The notes: a model not told the origin generated them from the letters alone. A stretch of DNA of 32,464 nucleotides from Bacteroidaceae bacterium (GCA_017552435.1 JAFZPZ010000046.1:1-32464), one strand, 5' to 3'. Positions 7,171-16,950 are shown, counted from the stretch's first letter. A program made the numbers and translations.

Positions 7171-8805
7171 ATGCATAGGACTTTATTGCTTCTTATTTGT
7201 GGCTTTTGTGCCCTGATTGTGTCTGCTGTTCCGGCAAAGCGAGAACGCCACACCCTTACACTTGCCGATGGTTCCACCCTGGTTGCAACAGCGATGGGCG
7301 ATGAAATACTACATTTCTTCCGGACAGACGACGGGCGCTTCCTGCAATGTGACAGCTTGGGCATCGCTCACTTCGTAGATTCCGAGGCTCTGCAAACCAG
7401 CTGGCAGGCAAAAGCCGAAAGGCGGCAATCCATCAGAAACAAGCGGAACAATGCAAGGCGAGCAAGGCAACAGAGCCGTCAGAATATCATGACAGGCTCT
7501 AAAACTGGACTGGTCATCTTGGTTGAGTTCCCCGATGTGCCATTTAATTACTCCAGTTCTACCTTCAAGCAGTTTTTCAACGAGGTTGGCTATTCTGACG
7601 AAATCAATATCGGCTCTGTACATGATTACTTTTACAGCGCCAGTTATGGGCATTTCAACTTTACGTTCGATGTCGTAGGTCCCGTTACAGTAAGCCACAA
7701 CCTCTCCTACTACGGCGCTAACAATTCCCGTGGAGATGACATGTATCCTGCCACTATGGTCTCCGAAGCTGTAGAGATAGTGGATAGAAAGATTGATTTC
7801 AGCAAATACGACTGGGATGGAGACGGAAAGGTAGAGCAGATATTCGTCATACACTCCGGTCACGACGAGGCACAGAGCAGCGTCCGCAACGACATCTGGT
7901 CGCATGCATGGACTCTCACCGAGGCCCTGGAAGAAGAAAACGACGGCAATGGCGCCATCACAGTAGATGGAGTCACCGTCGATTGCTATGCTACCAGTTC
8001 TGAACTTCGGAACAAAAGAGGTACATCCATCGCAGGCATCGGTACGGCCTGCCACGAGTTCTCCCACTGCTTCGGCTTGCCTGATTTCTACGACACGAGT
8101 GGTAGCAGTTTCTGCATGAACTCATGGGACCTTTTGGATTATGGCTCATACAACGGCGACGGCGGCATACCGGCAGGCTTCACCAGCTACGAACGCATGT
8201 TCTGCGGTTGGCTAGATCCCGTAGAACTTACAGAACCGATAGAAATCAAAGATATGCCTTCCCTCATCTCTGAGCCTGTCGCATACATCCTGAAAAATAG
8301 CGGGTGCAGCGACGAATATTACCTATTGGAGAACCGACAAAAGGAAAGTTGGGATGCAGAACTGGGAGGACACGGAATGCTGATTCTACATATTGACTAC
8401 GACAGTCAGGCATGGGAAAAGAATACTGTGAATACGATCCGCAACCACCATCGTTTGTCAATTATCCCAGCTGATAACCTCCTCTCTTCTTTTACTTTAT
8501 CTGGCGACCCTTGGCCTGGTACTTCAAGAAACACAGAACTCTCCGACAGTTCCACTCCAGCCGCTACTCTCTTCAATGAAAATGCGAATGGAGAGAAGCT
8601 GATGAACCACTCTATCACGGAAATCAAGGAAACAAGGGAAGGCTATATTAGTTTCATCTTCGACGAAGAAGCACTGGGCATAGATGAAATAAAAAATGAG
8701 AAGTTAAAAGGGAATAATAATATTTACGACCTCAGTGGTCGGAAATGCTCAATGCCCGCAAAGGGAATTTATATTCAAGAGGGCAGAAAGTTATATATAC
8801 GATGA
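7171..8805 (+). CDS. Secreted M6-family metalloprotease, second copy
   Basis: A 544-residue paralogue of the preceding gene. A signal peptide (about 1-20, ending VSAVPA) is followed by the M6 catalytic domain with HEFSHCFGLPDFYD starting at residue 295 and a matching WDLLDYG. The loop DWDGDGKVE corresponds to DNDGDGKVD of its neighbour. It lacks the FN3 domain. The C-terminus is a short sorting-type tail (YDLSGRK ... GIYIQEGRKLYIR) joined by a lysine-rich linker (DEIKNEKLKGNNN) that comes from an A/T-rich repeat. It starts two bases after the previous stop, and its TGA overlaps the next ATG (ATGA), so the three genes are probably co-translated. Similar domains but clear divergence suggest an old tandem duplication. 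Confidence 0.9.
   Translation: MHRTLLLLICGFCALIVSAVPAKRERHTLTLADGSTLVATAMGDEILHFFRTDDGRFLQCDSLGIAHFVDSEALQTSWQAKAERRQSIRNKRNNARRARQQSRQNIMTGSKTGLVILVEFPDVPFNYSSSTFKQFFNEVGYSDEINIGSVHDYFYSASYGHFNFTFDVVGPVTVSHNLSYYGANNSRGDDMYPATMVSEAVEIVDRKIDFSKYDWDGDGKVEQIFVIHSGHDEAQSSVRNDIWSHAWTLTEALEEENDGNGAITVDGVTVDCYATSSELRNKRGTSIAGIGTACHEFSHCFGLPDFYDTSGSSFCMNSWDLLDYGSYNGDGGIPAGFTSYERMFCGWLDPVELTEPIEIKDMPSLISEPVAYILKNSGCSDEYYLLENRQKESWDAELGGHGMLILHIDYDSQAWEKNTVNTIRNHHRLSIIPADNLLSSFTLSGDPWPGTSRNTELSDSSTPAATLFNENANGEKLMNHSITEIKETREGYISFIFDEEALGIDEIKNEKLKGNNNIYDLSGRKCSMPAKGIYIQEGRKLYIR
8688..8730 (+). repeat. A/T-rich repeat tract in the linker of the second M6 protease
   Basis: A run made of GAAATAAAAAATGAG and AAGTTAAAAGGGAA codes a Lys/Asn/Glu linker just before the YDLSGRK tail. 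It resembles tracts at 10497-10535, 30749-30787 and 13262-13305. Confidence 0.6.
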
Positions 8806-10619
8806 AAAGGATTCTCTTATTTTATATTTGCTATTTCTCACTTTTCTCTTTGCTTGCCACTACCATTGCACGCTATAATGGCAGTCGCATCTTCTGGGAT
8901 TCACGAACCCCTGTTACCATTTTCAGCAGCGGCGGTTATGCACGTCTGATTGAGCTCAAGGACGGGAGATTGCTGGCTTGCTGTGAGAGCGGAGGCATCA
9001 AGGTCTGTTTCTCTTCGGATAAAGGCAAAACCTGGTCCACTCCTACCCTCATCGCACCAAATTCCAACAACACACCTAATTGCGTGCCCGACCTGGTACA
9101 ACTCTCCGACGGTACCATTATCGTCGGATACAACCCGCGTCCGTCGAAACCCTATACAGAAGACCGTAGATTTGGCATCCGGGTGCGCAGGAGTACCGAT
9201 AACGGCAAGTCCTGGAGTGAAGAAATCTTTGTCTATGACGCTGACTATACCTTCGAGAACGGCTGTTGGGAACCATCTTTCCTCGAATTGCCAAGCGGAG
9301 AACTCCAGCTTTATTTTGCTGACGAGAGCCCATACATGACAACCTCGGAGCAGCAGATATCACTCTGTCGCAGTTTTGATGGCGGGCTGACCTGGTCTTC
9401 TCCGCAGCGCATCTCCTATCGCAGCGGTTATCGCGACGGGATGCCTGTCCCTGTTTTACTCAACGACAAGAAAAACATCGTGGTTGCCATCGAGGACAAT
9501 GGTTGGAGCGGCATCGGAGATTTCCTCCCAACAACGGTACGTACCACACTCTCTAATAACTGGAAGAATAATTCCTACGTTAGCGGTAACAGTAGCCAAC
9601 GTAATCGTAGCATCAACTACAACTACTGCCCCATCGCAAAAGGCGGAGCGCCCTATCTGCGTGTCCTGCCTAACGACGAGACCATCCTTTCACATCAGTC
9701 AACTTACGGCGACGGCGACAACATGAAGATGTTTGTCTATGTCGGAAACAAACAGGCAAAGGATTTCAAAGCGATGTCCAGACCGTTCTATCAGGGCACG
9801 ACTAAAGGCTGTTGGTGGAACTCTCTCGCTGTCATAGATACAGGCATTGTTGTCGCAGTAGGTGGATTGGATGGCAAAATTGCAATGGTGAAAGGCTATC
9901 CCATGAAACAGTTTATGGCCCCTTATGCCTCTCAACTCACGGATGGCCGGATTACCTCTGCCGATACTTATTACAGCCCTTCTGCAAAGCAGGTTCCAAT
10001 GGGAAATGAGACAGGGACTTTCGCATATACAGACTTCTCCTACGACAGCGATATGCTCTATATGACCAGCTTGGTTTATCGACGCGATGCTCGGTCGGAA
10101 GAACCATATCCTGACGGTGTCGTACTTTATGTTGAAACAAAAGGTGCCAGTACAGATGTCCCTATGCCCTCTGCCTATCGGTTCAACATTCTGCCTAACG
10201 GTATACTCAATATTAGTAAAGGGAATGGAAAGGATTGGGTGGAAACGGAATTGCCGACGGTTCGGGCAGCCGGTGTTGTTGCCAATGCGAACTACCGTAT
10301 AGAAATAGCTATCCCCTGGTCGGAAATAGGACTCAGCGCAGCCCCCATTGAACAAAGCCCAAGCATCAACCTGGAAATCATTACAGGCGATGGTTTGCAA
10401 CAACTTGTGGAGCGTATCCCCGATTCTTCGCCGCTCAAGCCTGCCACATGGATGCCGCTAAAACTCATCGAACACGATACTACGGGAAATGATGAGATTA
10501 AAAGTAAAAAATTGCAGGTGAAAAATGAGGAAGCTGTCTACGACCTGAGCGGCCGAAAATCGTCAATGACTCATCGGGGCATTTTCATCCAGGACGGAAG
10601 AAAATTCGTAATGCGATAG
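8802..10619 (+). CDS. Secreted sialidase-fold (BNR/Asp-box) protein with CBM9-like domain
   Basis: A 605-residue secreted protein of the sialidase-type beta-propeller superfamily. After a signal peptide (about 1-22), three Asp boxes recur at a regular 60-residue step: SSDKGKTWS (about 71), STDNGKSWS (about 131) and SFDGGLTWS (about 191). Residues about 415-560 look like a family-9 carbohydrate-binding-type domain, with the characteristic YRIEIAIPWSEIGL. The C-terminus is a short T9SS-like tail (VYDLSGRK ... GIFIQDGRKFVMR) behind an A/T-repeat-derived linker. I cannot locate the full arginine triad of true GH33 sialidases, so the substrate could be sialic acid or another glycan. The ATG at 8802 overlaps the previous stop; an earlier in-frame ATG at 8745 lies inside the upstream gene and is unlikely. 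A link to glycoprotein breakdown with the two proteases is inference. Confidence 0.8.
   Translation: MKRILLFYICYFSLFSLLATTIARYNGSRIFWDSRTPVTIFSSGGYARLIELKDGRLLACCESGGIKVCFSSDKGKTWSTPTLIAPNSNNTPNCVPDLVQLSDGTIIVGYNPRPSKPYTEDRRFGIRVRRSTDNGKSWSEEIFVYDADYTFENGCWEPSFLELPSGELQLYFADESPYMTTSEQQISLCRSFDGGLTWSSPQRISYRSGYRDGMPVPVLLNDKKNIVVAIEDNGWSGIGDFLPTTVRTTLSNNWKNNSYVSGNSSQRNRSINYNYCPIAKGGAPYLRVLPNDETILSHQSTYGDGDNMKMFVYVGNKQAKDFKAMSRPFYQGTTKGCWWNSLAVIDTGIVVAVGGLDGKIAMVKGYPMKQFMAPYASQLTDGRITSADTYYSPSAKQVPMGNETGTFAYTDFSYDSDMLYMTSLVYRRDARSEEPYPDGVVLYVETKGASTDVPMPSAYRFNILPNGILNISKGNGKDWVETELPTVRAAGVVANANYRIEIAIPWSEIGLSAAPIEQSPSINLEIITGDGLQQLVERIPDSSPLKPATWMPLKLIEHDTTGNDEIKSKKLQVKNEEAVYDLSGRKSSMTHRGIFIQDGRKFVMR
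10497..10535 (+). repeat. A/T-rich repeat tract in the sialidase-like gene
   Basis: ATTAAAAGTAAAAAATTG and GTGAAAAATGAGG code the linker DEIKSKKLQVKNEE directly before the YDLSGRK tail, the same position as the tract in the preceding protease. Confidence 0.6.
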
Positions 10620-10647
10620 ATACTTCTTACCTCTTACCTCCCACTTC

Positions 10648-11328
10648 TTAAATAATCCTACCGTCCTGCATGGAGATTTTCTGGTCGGCGAGGTCGGCAA
10701 GCTGTTCGTCATGAGTCACAATGACGAAGGTCTGCCCCATCTGGTCGCGGAGGTCGAAGAATAGGCGGTGCAGTTCCTCTTTGTTATGAGTGTCGAGGGA
10801 ACCGCTCGGCTCATCAGCGAAAACCACATCAGGTTTATTTACGAGGGCTCGGGCAACTGCTACCCGTTGTTTCTCTCCGCCAGAGAGTTCATTGGGCTTG
10901 TGCGAGACACGGTCTGAAAGTCCCATAAAAGCAAGCAACTCCTCTGCACGCTTCTTGGCTTCGCGTTTCGATGTTCCACCTATGAGGGCTGGCATCATTA
11001 CATTCTCGAGTGCCGTGAACTCGGGCAAGAGCTGGTGGAACTGAAAGACGAAACCCATGTGCTTGTTGCGGAAGGCCGAACGCTTGGCATCACTGAGCTT
11101 CATGACATCGATGCAAGCCTCTCCCCGACCTTCTTCAGAAGAGAGGGAGAATTTGACGCTACCGGAATCTGGTTTGTCCAGTGTTCCCATTATCTGCAAC
11201 AGTGTTGTTTTGCCCGCGCCGCTAGCTCCGACAATGCTGACTATCTTTCCCCGGTCGATATCGAGGTCAATGCCTTTCAGTACTTCGAGATTACCGAAGC
11301 TTTTCCTTATGTTGCGAATTTCTATCAT
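10648..11328 (-). CDS. lolD: LolD-like ABC transporter ATP-binding protein
   Basis: A 226-residue ATPase of the LolD/MacB class, which powers lipoprotein release or related export from the inner membrane. All motifs are present: Walker [11 protein letters not shown]-loop [11 protein letters not shown], signature LSGGEKQR, Walker B DVVFADEP and H-loop IVTHD. About residues 58-69 ([12 protein letters not shown]) form a short insert made by a G/C-rich palindromic element, in the loop between GSV and DVMKL. The ATG overlaps the TGA of the upstream antiporter-protease (ATGA at 11328-11325), so translation is probably coupled. No permease partner lies in the window, so the lolD symbol is by resemblance. 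It converges on the sialidase-like gene with a 28-base gap of TTCTTACCTCTTACC-type repeat. Confidence 0.88.
   Translation of the reverse strand: MIEIRNIRKSFGNLEVLKGIDLDIDRGKIVSIVGASGAGKTTLLQIMGTLDKPDSGSVKFSLSSEEGRGEACIDVMKLSDAKRSAFRNKHMGFVFQFHQLLPEFTALENVMMPALIGGTSKREAKKRAEELLAFMGLSDRVSHKPNELSGGEKQRVAVARALVNKPDVVFADEPSGSLDTHNKEELHRLFFDLRDQMGQTFVIVTHDEQLADLADQKISMQDGRII
11115..11152 (-). repeat. G/C-rich palindromic element, copy I (inside lolD)
   Basis: On the plus strand this reads GCCTCTCCCCGACC, then CTTCT-TC-AGAAG, then AGAGGGAG. It aligns with the flank and core of copies A and B but is reversed relative to the host gene, so a different peptide ([12 protein letters not shown]) is added. 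Confidence 0.65.
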
Positions 11329-14300
11329 TTCCTTAGTTCTTTTCTTCCGTTTGTTACGACAATACCCTTGTAGTGCTCGTCAACCTTTTGTCCGGCGAGA
11401 TTATATAAAACATTCTCCCCTCTAGGGGAGATGGAAAGTGGTCTCACTCCATCATAATGTTCCATCAAGTAATCGAGTCCCGCTTCTGCATCTATCTCGC
11501 CATAGCCATAAACATTGTTGGGATATGTGAGTGTGGGGTCATGATGCCGGCAAGTAGCTGCAAAGACCTCGATGACCTGTTCGCGAGTCAGTGTCGGTAC
11601 AGCTTCCATCCACTGAGCGATGATGCCCGCCACAATGGGGCACGCCATACTGGTTCCTCTCTGTGAAGACCAGGCATAGTTGCGACCATTGAAGGTATAG
11701 CGAGCTACATCGTAATCAGTCATGTAATCACCGGGATTCATTTCACTGTAATAGCTATTGAAACCGGCCACAATATTGGTTCCGGGTGCAACCACATCGG
11801 GTTTGATGTTTCCCATCAGCGTAGGGCCTTTGCTGCTATAGGTTGCAACCTCGCCGCTGCGCCCTCGGTCGTAATCCATCCATTCTCCATCACAATTGTA
11901 GAATCCCGTCTTGTAGGATGTGGCGCCTACACAGATGACACTTGGGTCGCTGCCTGGGTAGTGCACATTATGCGTTGATATAGCATCCTGGTATTCGGGG
12001 TAATCAGGCTCTTTTGTGAAGAAACCAAGTTCTTGAAAGGCTTCCACCTCCGACTCCTCACCTTCGATGCAGATTCCCATTTTCAACGATAGAATGTTTC
12101 CTGCGCCCAGTTTGGTGAGTATAACATCTGTCGCAAGCTGATCAGAGTCGTAGCAACTCTGATAGCTTTTGAACCGGAGCTCGAAGGTGAGTCCGCCTGC
12201 GGTAATGGTATCTGTCATAAGACTGTCTTCTGTGGTAAGGATGTCTTCAATCGGCGCCTCATAGCAGAGGTATTTCTCCGTAGGAGACTTTATGAAATCT
12301 AGTCGTACACGGAAGTTGCCACTACTGCGAAGTAACACATTTGTGACTTTGCCTGAAGGCTGAATCAGGGAAGCGACTTTTTCTCTTCCTTCGGGCTTAT
12401 GCATATAGGTTCCGTAGAGGCTCTGATTGCCTGCTGCAGCACAGATGAGGCGTCCGGGCCGCACAAGGCTATCCAGAACGGCGCTATAGAGTTTTGATTT
12501 GCCCAAAAGATCCTCGTGCGAGCCTTCGCTGAAACTGATGACACAGGGCTTCCCAACTTTGTCGGCATAGCGGAAAATGTACTCGAAGCCTAGCAGGTCG
12601 ATGGCAGATCCGTAGAGCTCCCACAGAGAATCCGGCACAAGTTCCTTGTCGTCGGAAACTGCATTGGAAACCAGACAAATGTCAGCATCTGGAGCCATTC
12701 CGATATAAGGTGAGTCGTATCCGCTGCCGGCAGCAGTACTGGCGGTATGTGTGCCGTGATATTGCAAACGGCTGTCCGATGAGCAAGCTTTGCGGAGCAT
12801 ATCGGCACTCGTCGTATAGGATTTGCCAATAGGCAGTTCCAAGCCATTGACGATTAAGGAGGATTGTGGGCTCTCTAAGTCAAGCATATCCCAAAAGGAA
12901 CGGATACGATAGGTGTCCAAGTCACGGCTGTAAAATGTGGGATTCGTCAAGTCGAAACCGATATCCATCACGCCTACAACAACGCCTCTGCCTGTATAGG
13001 CCGAACGACTTTGAGTGGGGGTACGCAGGACATCCGAGCGGGTGATGATGGCAGACGTGTCGGTCTGCGCTTCACAAGTTCCACCGCATTCTATGCGAGT
13101 CACTTCTGACCGAAGCGAAAGCGCGGCAAGTTCCGTCTTTGGAACAGCTGCAGCATAGATGTTCCCCCAATGCCCATACATCTTGCAACCATGCTCCTCG
13201 AGAACTTTCTCGCTGTCGCTCTGCACTAAAACAAGCATTCTGGGGGTATATTGCGTTTGAGCCTTTAATTTATCTTTTTTCATTTTCAATTTTTCACTCA
13301 ATACTGCATACCTCACCATAGGTGACATTTTGTCATACCGGGGGCTTTGTGCTTCTGCAAGAAGTGGGAGCATAAGCGCCAACAAAACTACTGATGCGCG
13401 GCGGGCAGTAAAAAGCCAACGACGAATCAAACCACCAAGAGAGCGCGGTTGCCGCTGAACAGCTGTACCATTGGGGGTGAAGACAGAGATGCTCTCCTGA
13501 GGTTCTCCCCATTGGTCAGGGAAGAGAAGCATTACGCTTGTCTGACTGAAATAGTTATGAATTATCTGAGGCAATTCCTCGAAACGGCTCTGATAGGAGA
13601 TGAAACCAGGGCGAGCCGATACAATCACAAGCATGCTATTCTGGTTCAACTCGTTTTGCAGGTTCAGGAACTGCACCCAATCGTTCATCGCATAATAGTG
13701 TGAGCGAACATGACTGTGCTTCTGCGACATATAACCCATAATATAGGATATTGTCTCGGTGCTGGCGTGATACTCCAGATGGCAATCAAGTTCTTCACCA
13801 ATACGGCAGATGTGTTCCAACCATTTGTAGAAACCCACTTCGTATTCCGCTTTCTTGGGAACGGCAATCACTACACGGCGGATGGTACCGGGCGGAACGA
13901 GGTTGCGCACCACCATTACTTCTCGGTGACTGCCGCTCACCACATTATCTATAGTAGGTCCGAGCGAGGACTTCGCCCCGTCGGTTGTATGGTCGTTCAA
14001 GCAAAGGATAACTTCACCGCAATCATACTCGTTCATCGTATGCAGAATACCGCCGGCAATGTTAGTGCTCATTCGGTTGAGCGTTGCCATTGGTACATCG
14101 GCAGCAGCAGCTATCATCTGAGCTTTCTCCAACAGAATACGACCGAAATAGACCCCAACTGTCTCTCCCTTAAAGTGGGAGGAAGCTAAAGCCTGCCCTT
14201 TGAGGAAAGGATGGGAGGGATCTTCATAAGAGACATAAAGTCCCATCAAACTGTCGGGGATGAAGGGATTGCGGATGAGGATGGCGAGTTGCGTCATCAC

Positions 14301-15554
14301 ATCCACATTGTCTTCCTGACTGTATGAAATCAGGCACTTTCCGTGATAGGAGCCTCGGTTGTCCTCGAGAGATGTATTACTCAGGGCTATCTTCTTGGCT
14401 CCGCAATTGGTGGTAAAACCGCTTATGATGCAACTAATGAGAATAAGCATCACCGTACCGCTAAGTATCTCGTCGCTCATGAGTCCCACACCCGGGGCTG
14501 TACCGATAGTGACGATAGCCAAAGCACCGGCTGCATGGGCATTGGTCAGGCCGAACATGAGCCACATTCCGTGTCTGTTCTCGCCCATCGTCCAAGCCAT
14601 AATTGCTGATGCAAGCAACTTGGACAATATGCCTGTCACCACCATTACTGCAATCAGCCAATACGTTTCAGGATGCCGGACAAGGATGCCAAAGTCAATA
14701 ATCATGCCCACTCCGATGAGGAAATAGGGAATAAACAGGGCATTGCCGACGAACTCCAGACGCGACATCAGCGGGCTGGTCTTGGGAATGAGACGGTTGA
14801 CTATCAATCCGGCAAGGAAAGCACCAAGCAGGCCTTCCAGTCCTACCATCTTTGCCAACGATGCGCTGATGAAGACAAGTGTCAGTATGAATATAAACTG
14901 CATGACACTGTCCTCTACGCGACGTAGGAACAAACGACCCAAACGAGGAAAGAAAAAAACAACAAATCCCACATACAAAGCACACTTCAAGCCGAAAGCC
15001 ATCCAATCGAGCCACAAAGTGTTGGAATTCTTAATACCTACTACAGCCGCAAGCACAAGTAAGGCGGCAAATAGGGCAAAAGCCGTTGCAACGACGCTGA
15101 CAACTACTACTCTGTGACGGTTCAGACCGTATCGCCCTACGATTGGGTAAGTGACGAGGGTATGACTGGCATAGATGCAGGCCAATAGAATACTGGTAGG
15201 CAGTTTGCAGTCTAGTAACAGCATACTCGACGCTATGCCAAGCACAAAAGGAATGCTAAAGGTTAGGATGCCGAAACGGAGTCCAGTGTGTCCATAATGC
15301 TCCACGCTTCCCATTTCCAGCTCAAGACCGGCTAGGAACATGATGTAGTAGATACCCACCTGTCCGAATAGTTTGAATGAACTGTCGTGTGCCAACAGAT
15401 TCAAACCAAATGGTCCAACCAGAACACCTGCCAAAATCAAGCCGATGACCGGCGGGATACGAAGTCGTCGGAACAGCAACGGAACAATCAAGATGATGCC
15501 GAGCACCACCGAGAAAATCCATGTAGGGTCGGTTATTAAAGCGGTAGAATTCAT
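11325..15554 (-). CDS. CPA2 cation/proton antiporter fused to a secreted S8 subtilase
   Basis: One uninterrupted frame (1409 residues from the ATG at 15554) encodes two proteins. Residues about 10-390 form a dozen hydrophobic segments of a CPA2/KefB-type Na+(K+)/H+ exchanger. About 400-690 is a cytoplasmic USP-like tail typical of Bacteroidota antiporters, ending [11 protein letters not shown]. Then comes an internal signal peptide: basic [10 protein letters not shown], hydrophobic [14 protein letters not shown], and an AEA|QS cleavage site near residue 735. The remainder is a complete subtilase with Asp (VMDIGFD, 864), His (YHGTHTAS, 933), oxyanion Asn (AAAGNQS) and Ser (RGTSMACP, 1302), then a T9SS-like tail (LYNLAGQK ... 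GIVVTNGRK). A TTG codon at 13430 could alternatively start the protease alone. A GTG at 15566 overlaps the -7 box, so I prefer 15554. Two palindromic elements and an A/T-rich tract lie in frame. lolD overlaps its stop. Confidence 0.85.
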   Translation of the reverse strand: MNSTALITDPTWIFSVVLGIILIVPLLFRRLRIPPVIGLILAGVLVGPFGLNLLAHDSSFKLFGQVGIYYIMFLAGLELEMGSVEHYGHTGLRFGILTFSIPFVLGIASSMLLLDCKLPTSILLACIYASHTLVTYPIVGRYGLNRHRVVVVSVVATAFALFAALLVLAAVVGIKNSNTLWLDWMAFGLKCALYVGFVVFFFPRLGRLFLRRVEDSVMQFIFILTLVFISASLAKMVGLEGLLGAFLAGLIVNRLIPKTSPLMSRLEFVGNALFIPYFLIGVGMIIDFGILVRHPETYWLIAVMVVTGILSKLLASAIMAWTMGENRHGMWLMFGLTNAHAAGALAIVTIGTAPGVGLMSDEILSGTVMLILISCIISGFTTNCGAKKIALSNTSLEDNRGSYHGKCLISYSQEDNVDVMTQLAILIRNPFIPDSLMGLYVSYEDPSHPFLKGQALASSHFKGETVGVYFGRILLEKAQMIAAAADVPMATLNRMSTNIAGGILHTMNEYDCGEVILCLNDHTTDGAKSSLGPTIDNVVSGSHREVMVVRNLVPPGTIRRVVIAVPKKAEYEVGFYKWLEHICRIGEELDCHLEYHASTETISYIMGYMSQKHSHVRSHYYAMNDWVQFLNLQNELNQNSMLVIVSARPGFISYQSRFEELPQIIHNYFSQTSVMLLFPDQWGEPQESISVFTPNGTAVQRQPRSLGGLIRRWLFTARRASVVLLALMLPLLAEAQSPRYDKMSPMVRYAVLSEKLKMKKDKLKAQTQYTPRMLVLVQSDSEKVLEEHGCKMYGHWGNIYAAAVPKTELAALSLRSEVTRIECGGTCEAQTDTSAIITRSDVLRTPTQSRSAYTGRGVVVGVMDIGFDLTNPTFYSRDLDTYRIRSFWDMLDLESPQSSLIVNGLELPIGKSYTTSADMLRKACSSDSRLQYHGTHTASTAAGSGYDSPYIGMAPDADICLVSNAVSDDKELVPDSLWELYGSAIDLLGFEYIFRYADKVGKPCVISFSEGSHEDLLGKSKLYSAVLDSLVRPGRLICAAAGNQSLYGTYMHKPEGREKVASLIQPSGKVTNVLLRSSGNFRVRLDFIKSPTEKYLCYEAPIEDILTTEDSLMTDTITAGGLTFELRFKSYQSCYDSDQLATDVILTKLGAGNILSLKMGICIEGEESEVEAFQELGFFTKEPDYPEYQDAISTHNVHYPGSDPSVICVGATSYKTGFYNCDGEWMDYDRGRSGEVATYSSKGPTLMGNIKPDVVAPGTNIVAGFNSYYSEMNPGDYMTDYDVARYTFNGRNYAWSSQRGTSMACPIVAGIIAQWMEAVPTLTREQVIEVFAATCRHHDPTLTYPNNVYGYGEIDAEAGLDYLMEHYDGVRPLSISPRGENVLYNLAGQKVDEHYKGIVVTNGRKELRK
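11411..11440 (-). repeat. G/C-rich palindromic element, copy G (before the subtilase tail)
   Basis: CTCCCC (11415-11420), TCTA, GGGGAG (11425-11430). On the coding strand it reads ISPRGEN, in the same frame as PSQGGEN of other copies, just before the VLYNLAGQK tail. Confidence 0.75.
13262..13305 (-). repeat. A/T-rich repeat tract inside the subtilase propeptide
   Basis: Read on the coding strand, GAGTGAAAAATTGAAAATG and AAAAAAGATAAATTAAAGG give [14 protein letters not shown], just after the predicted signal-peptide cleavage region. It resembles the SEKLKIDS tract that begins tldE. Confidence 0.65.
14155..14222 (-). repeat. G/C-rich palindromic element, copy H (antiporter tail)
   Basis: The plus strand shows CTCCC-TTAAAGT-GGGAG (about 14165-14181), then CCCTTTGAGGAAAGG and ATGGGAGGGA. 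On the coding strand it reads [11 protein letters not shown]...[10 protein letters not shown], where SSHFKGE matches SPYKGE of topB copy C in the same frame. It sits in the cytoplasmic USP-like region. Confidence 0.65.
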
Positions 15555-15565
15555 GTTTGAAGCCA

Positions 15566-15573
15566 CAAAATTA
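15566..15573 (-). promoter_or_regulatory. Possible -7 box for the antiporter-protease gene
   Basis: TAATTTTG on the minus strand fits TAnnTTTG, but no TTG lies at the right distance, and the leader to the ATG at 15554 would be only a few bases. Confidence 0.4.
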
Positions 15574-15760
15574 CGAAAATTTATCCAAATTTTCAGGAGT
15601 ATTCACTTTTTTTTTGAGAAAAAGCAGAAAAAATCTTGCAGACATCGGCATGTTGTGCTGAGTCCTGAGCATAGTTGTCGTGAAATTTGATATTTATCAA
15701 AAACATAAGCAAAGACAAATAATTATGAACTAGGAACTATAAACTATAAACTATTTTTCG

Positions 15761-15768
15761 TAACTTTG
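15761..15768 (+). promoter_or_regulatory. -7 box of the asd promoter
   Basis: TAACTTTG at 15761-15768, followed by GCAGCC, lies 43 bases before the asd ATG. No clear -33 TTG is visible; the upstream part is an A/T-rich AACTATAAACTATAAACT repeat. Confidence 0.6.
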
Positions 15769-15811
15769 CAGCCGCAATTATAATCTAAATTCATAATTTT
15801 TCATTTTCAAA

Positions 15812-16822
15812 ATGAGAGTAGCAATTGTAGGCGCCAGCGGTGCTGTAGGGCAGGAATTCCTGCGAGTGTTGGACGAGAGAAATTTCCCGATTGATGAACT
15901 TTTGCTGTTCGGCAGTCAGCGTAGTGCGGGCCGAAAATACACGTTTCGGGGTAAAGAGATTGAGGTAAAGCTTCTGCAACACAACGATGACTTCAAAGGC
16001 GTTGATATCGCCTTCACAAGTGCCGGAGGCAGCACCAGCAAGGAGTTTGCCGAGACCATTACGAAGTATGGCGCTGTGATGATTGACAATTCCAGTGCTT
16101 TCCGAATGGACGAGGATGTGCCTCTAGTTGTGCCTGAATGTAATGCCGAGGATGCACTGGTTCGTCCCCGCGGCATCATAGCTAATCCCAACTGCACGAC
16201 AATCATGATGGTCGTTGCTCTGCAGGCTCTGGAGAACCTGTCGCACATCAAGCGCGTTCATGTGGCCAGCTATCAAGCTGCAAGCGGTGCCGGAGCCGCT
16301 GCTATGGATGAACTCTATGAGCAATATCGCCAGGTTCTGGCCGGTGAGAAGCCTACGGTAGAGAAATTCGCCTATCAGTTGGCATTCAATGTAATTCCCC
16401 AGATAGACGTTTTCTGCGAGAACGGCTACACGAAGGAGGAGATGAAAATGTACAATGAGACGAAGAAAATCATGCATACCGATTGCGAGGTGAGTGCGAT
16501 GTGTGTGCGTGTTCCCTCACTCCGCTGCCACAGCGAAAGCGTTTGGGCAGAGACAGAGCGTCCCGTCAGCGTAGAGGAGTTCCAGCAGGCAATCCGCGAT
16601 GGTAAAGGCTTGCAACTGGAAGACGAGCCCGCCAGCAAGACCTATCCGATGCCTCTCTTCCACGAGAACTGCGACGATGTCTTTGTGGGCCGTGTCCGCA
16701 AGGACCTTGCCAACCCCAACGGCATTACCTTCTGGCTCGTCAGCGACCAGATAAAGAAGGGTGCTGCCCTCAATGCTGTACAGATTGCAGAATACCTCAT
16801 CGAGGTAGGCAATATCAAATAA
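15812..16822 (+). CDS. asd: Aspartate-semialdehyde dehydrogenase
   Basis: A 336-residue cytoplasmic enzyme, the usual length for the family. It reduces aspartyl-4-phosphate to aspartate semialdehyde with NADPH, the branch step to lysine/diaminopimelate, threonine and methionine. The N-terminal Rossmann motif is GASGAVG; the catalytic Cys128 lies in [15 protein letters not shown] and the substrate-binding [10 protein letters not shown] with its catalytic His follow in the expected order. The start follows the promoter box at 15761-15768. The gene stands alone, divergent from the antiporter-protease, and a strong terminator follows. Confidence 0.96.
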   Translation: MRVAIVGASGAVGQEFLRVLDERNFPIDELLLFGSQRSAGRKYTFRGKEIEVKLLQHNDDFKGVDIAFTSAGGSTSKEFAETITKYGAVMIDNSSAFRMDEDVPLVVPECNAEDALVRPRGIIANPNCTTIMMVVALQALENLSHIKRVHVASYQAASGAGAAAMDELYEQYRQVLAGEKPTVEKFAYQLAFNVIPQIDVFCENGYTKEEMKMYNETKKIMHTDCEVSAMCVRVPSLRCHSESVWAETERPVSVEEFQQAIRDGKGLQLEDEPASKTYPMPLFHENCDDVFVGRVRKDLANPNGITFWLVSDQIKKGAALNAVQIAEYLIEVGNIK

Positions 16823-16855
16823 AGTCAAGGGAGAGCGTCTTCTTCCATAATTCTT

Positions 16856-16898
16856 GCCCCTTTGCGTGTTCTTTTTGAATGTCGCAAAAGGGCTTTTT
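16856..16898 (+). terminator. Rho-independent terminator of asd
   Basis: GCCCCTTTGCG pairs with CGCAAAAGGGC (one mismatch) around a 15-base loop, followed by TTTTT. Confidence 0.85.
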
Positions 16899-16950
16899 GT
16901 TCCTTATTCCTTTCAATCTGTCATTTTTCTGTTATTTTTTGCCATTTTCC

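Noticed and set aside
13320-13520. Two adjacent genes with a missed stop codon between antiporter and subtilase
   Set aside because: I read the frame through this stretch and found no stop on the coding strand; it is kept as one gene, with sequencing error left open as a test.
15564-15566. GTG start for the antiporter
   Set aside because: It overlaps the TAATTTTG box, so it would not be in the transcript from that promoter; ATG 15554 is preferred.
15574-15811. Possible lysine riboswitch ahead of asd
   Set aside because: The -7 box lies only 43 bases before the ATG, leaving no room for an aptamer, and I see no matching conserved core.
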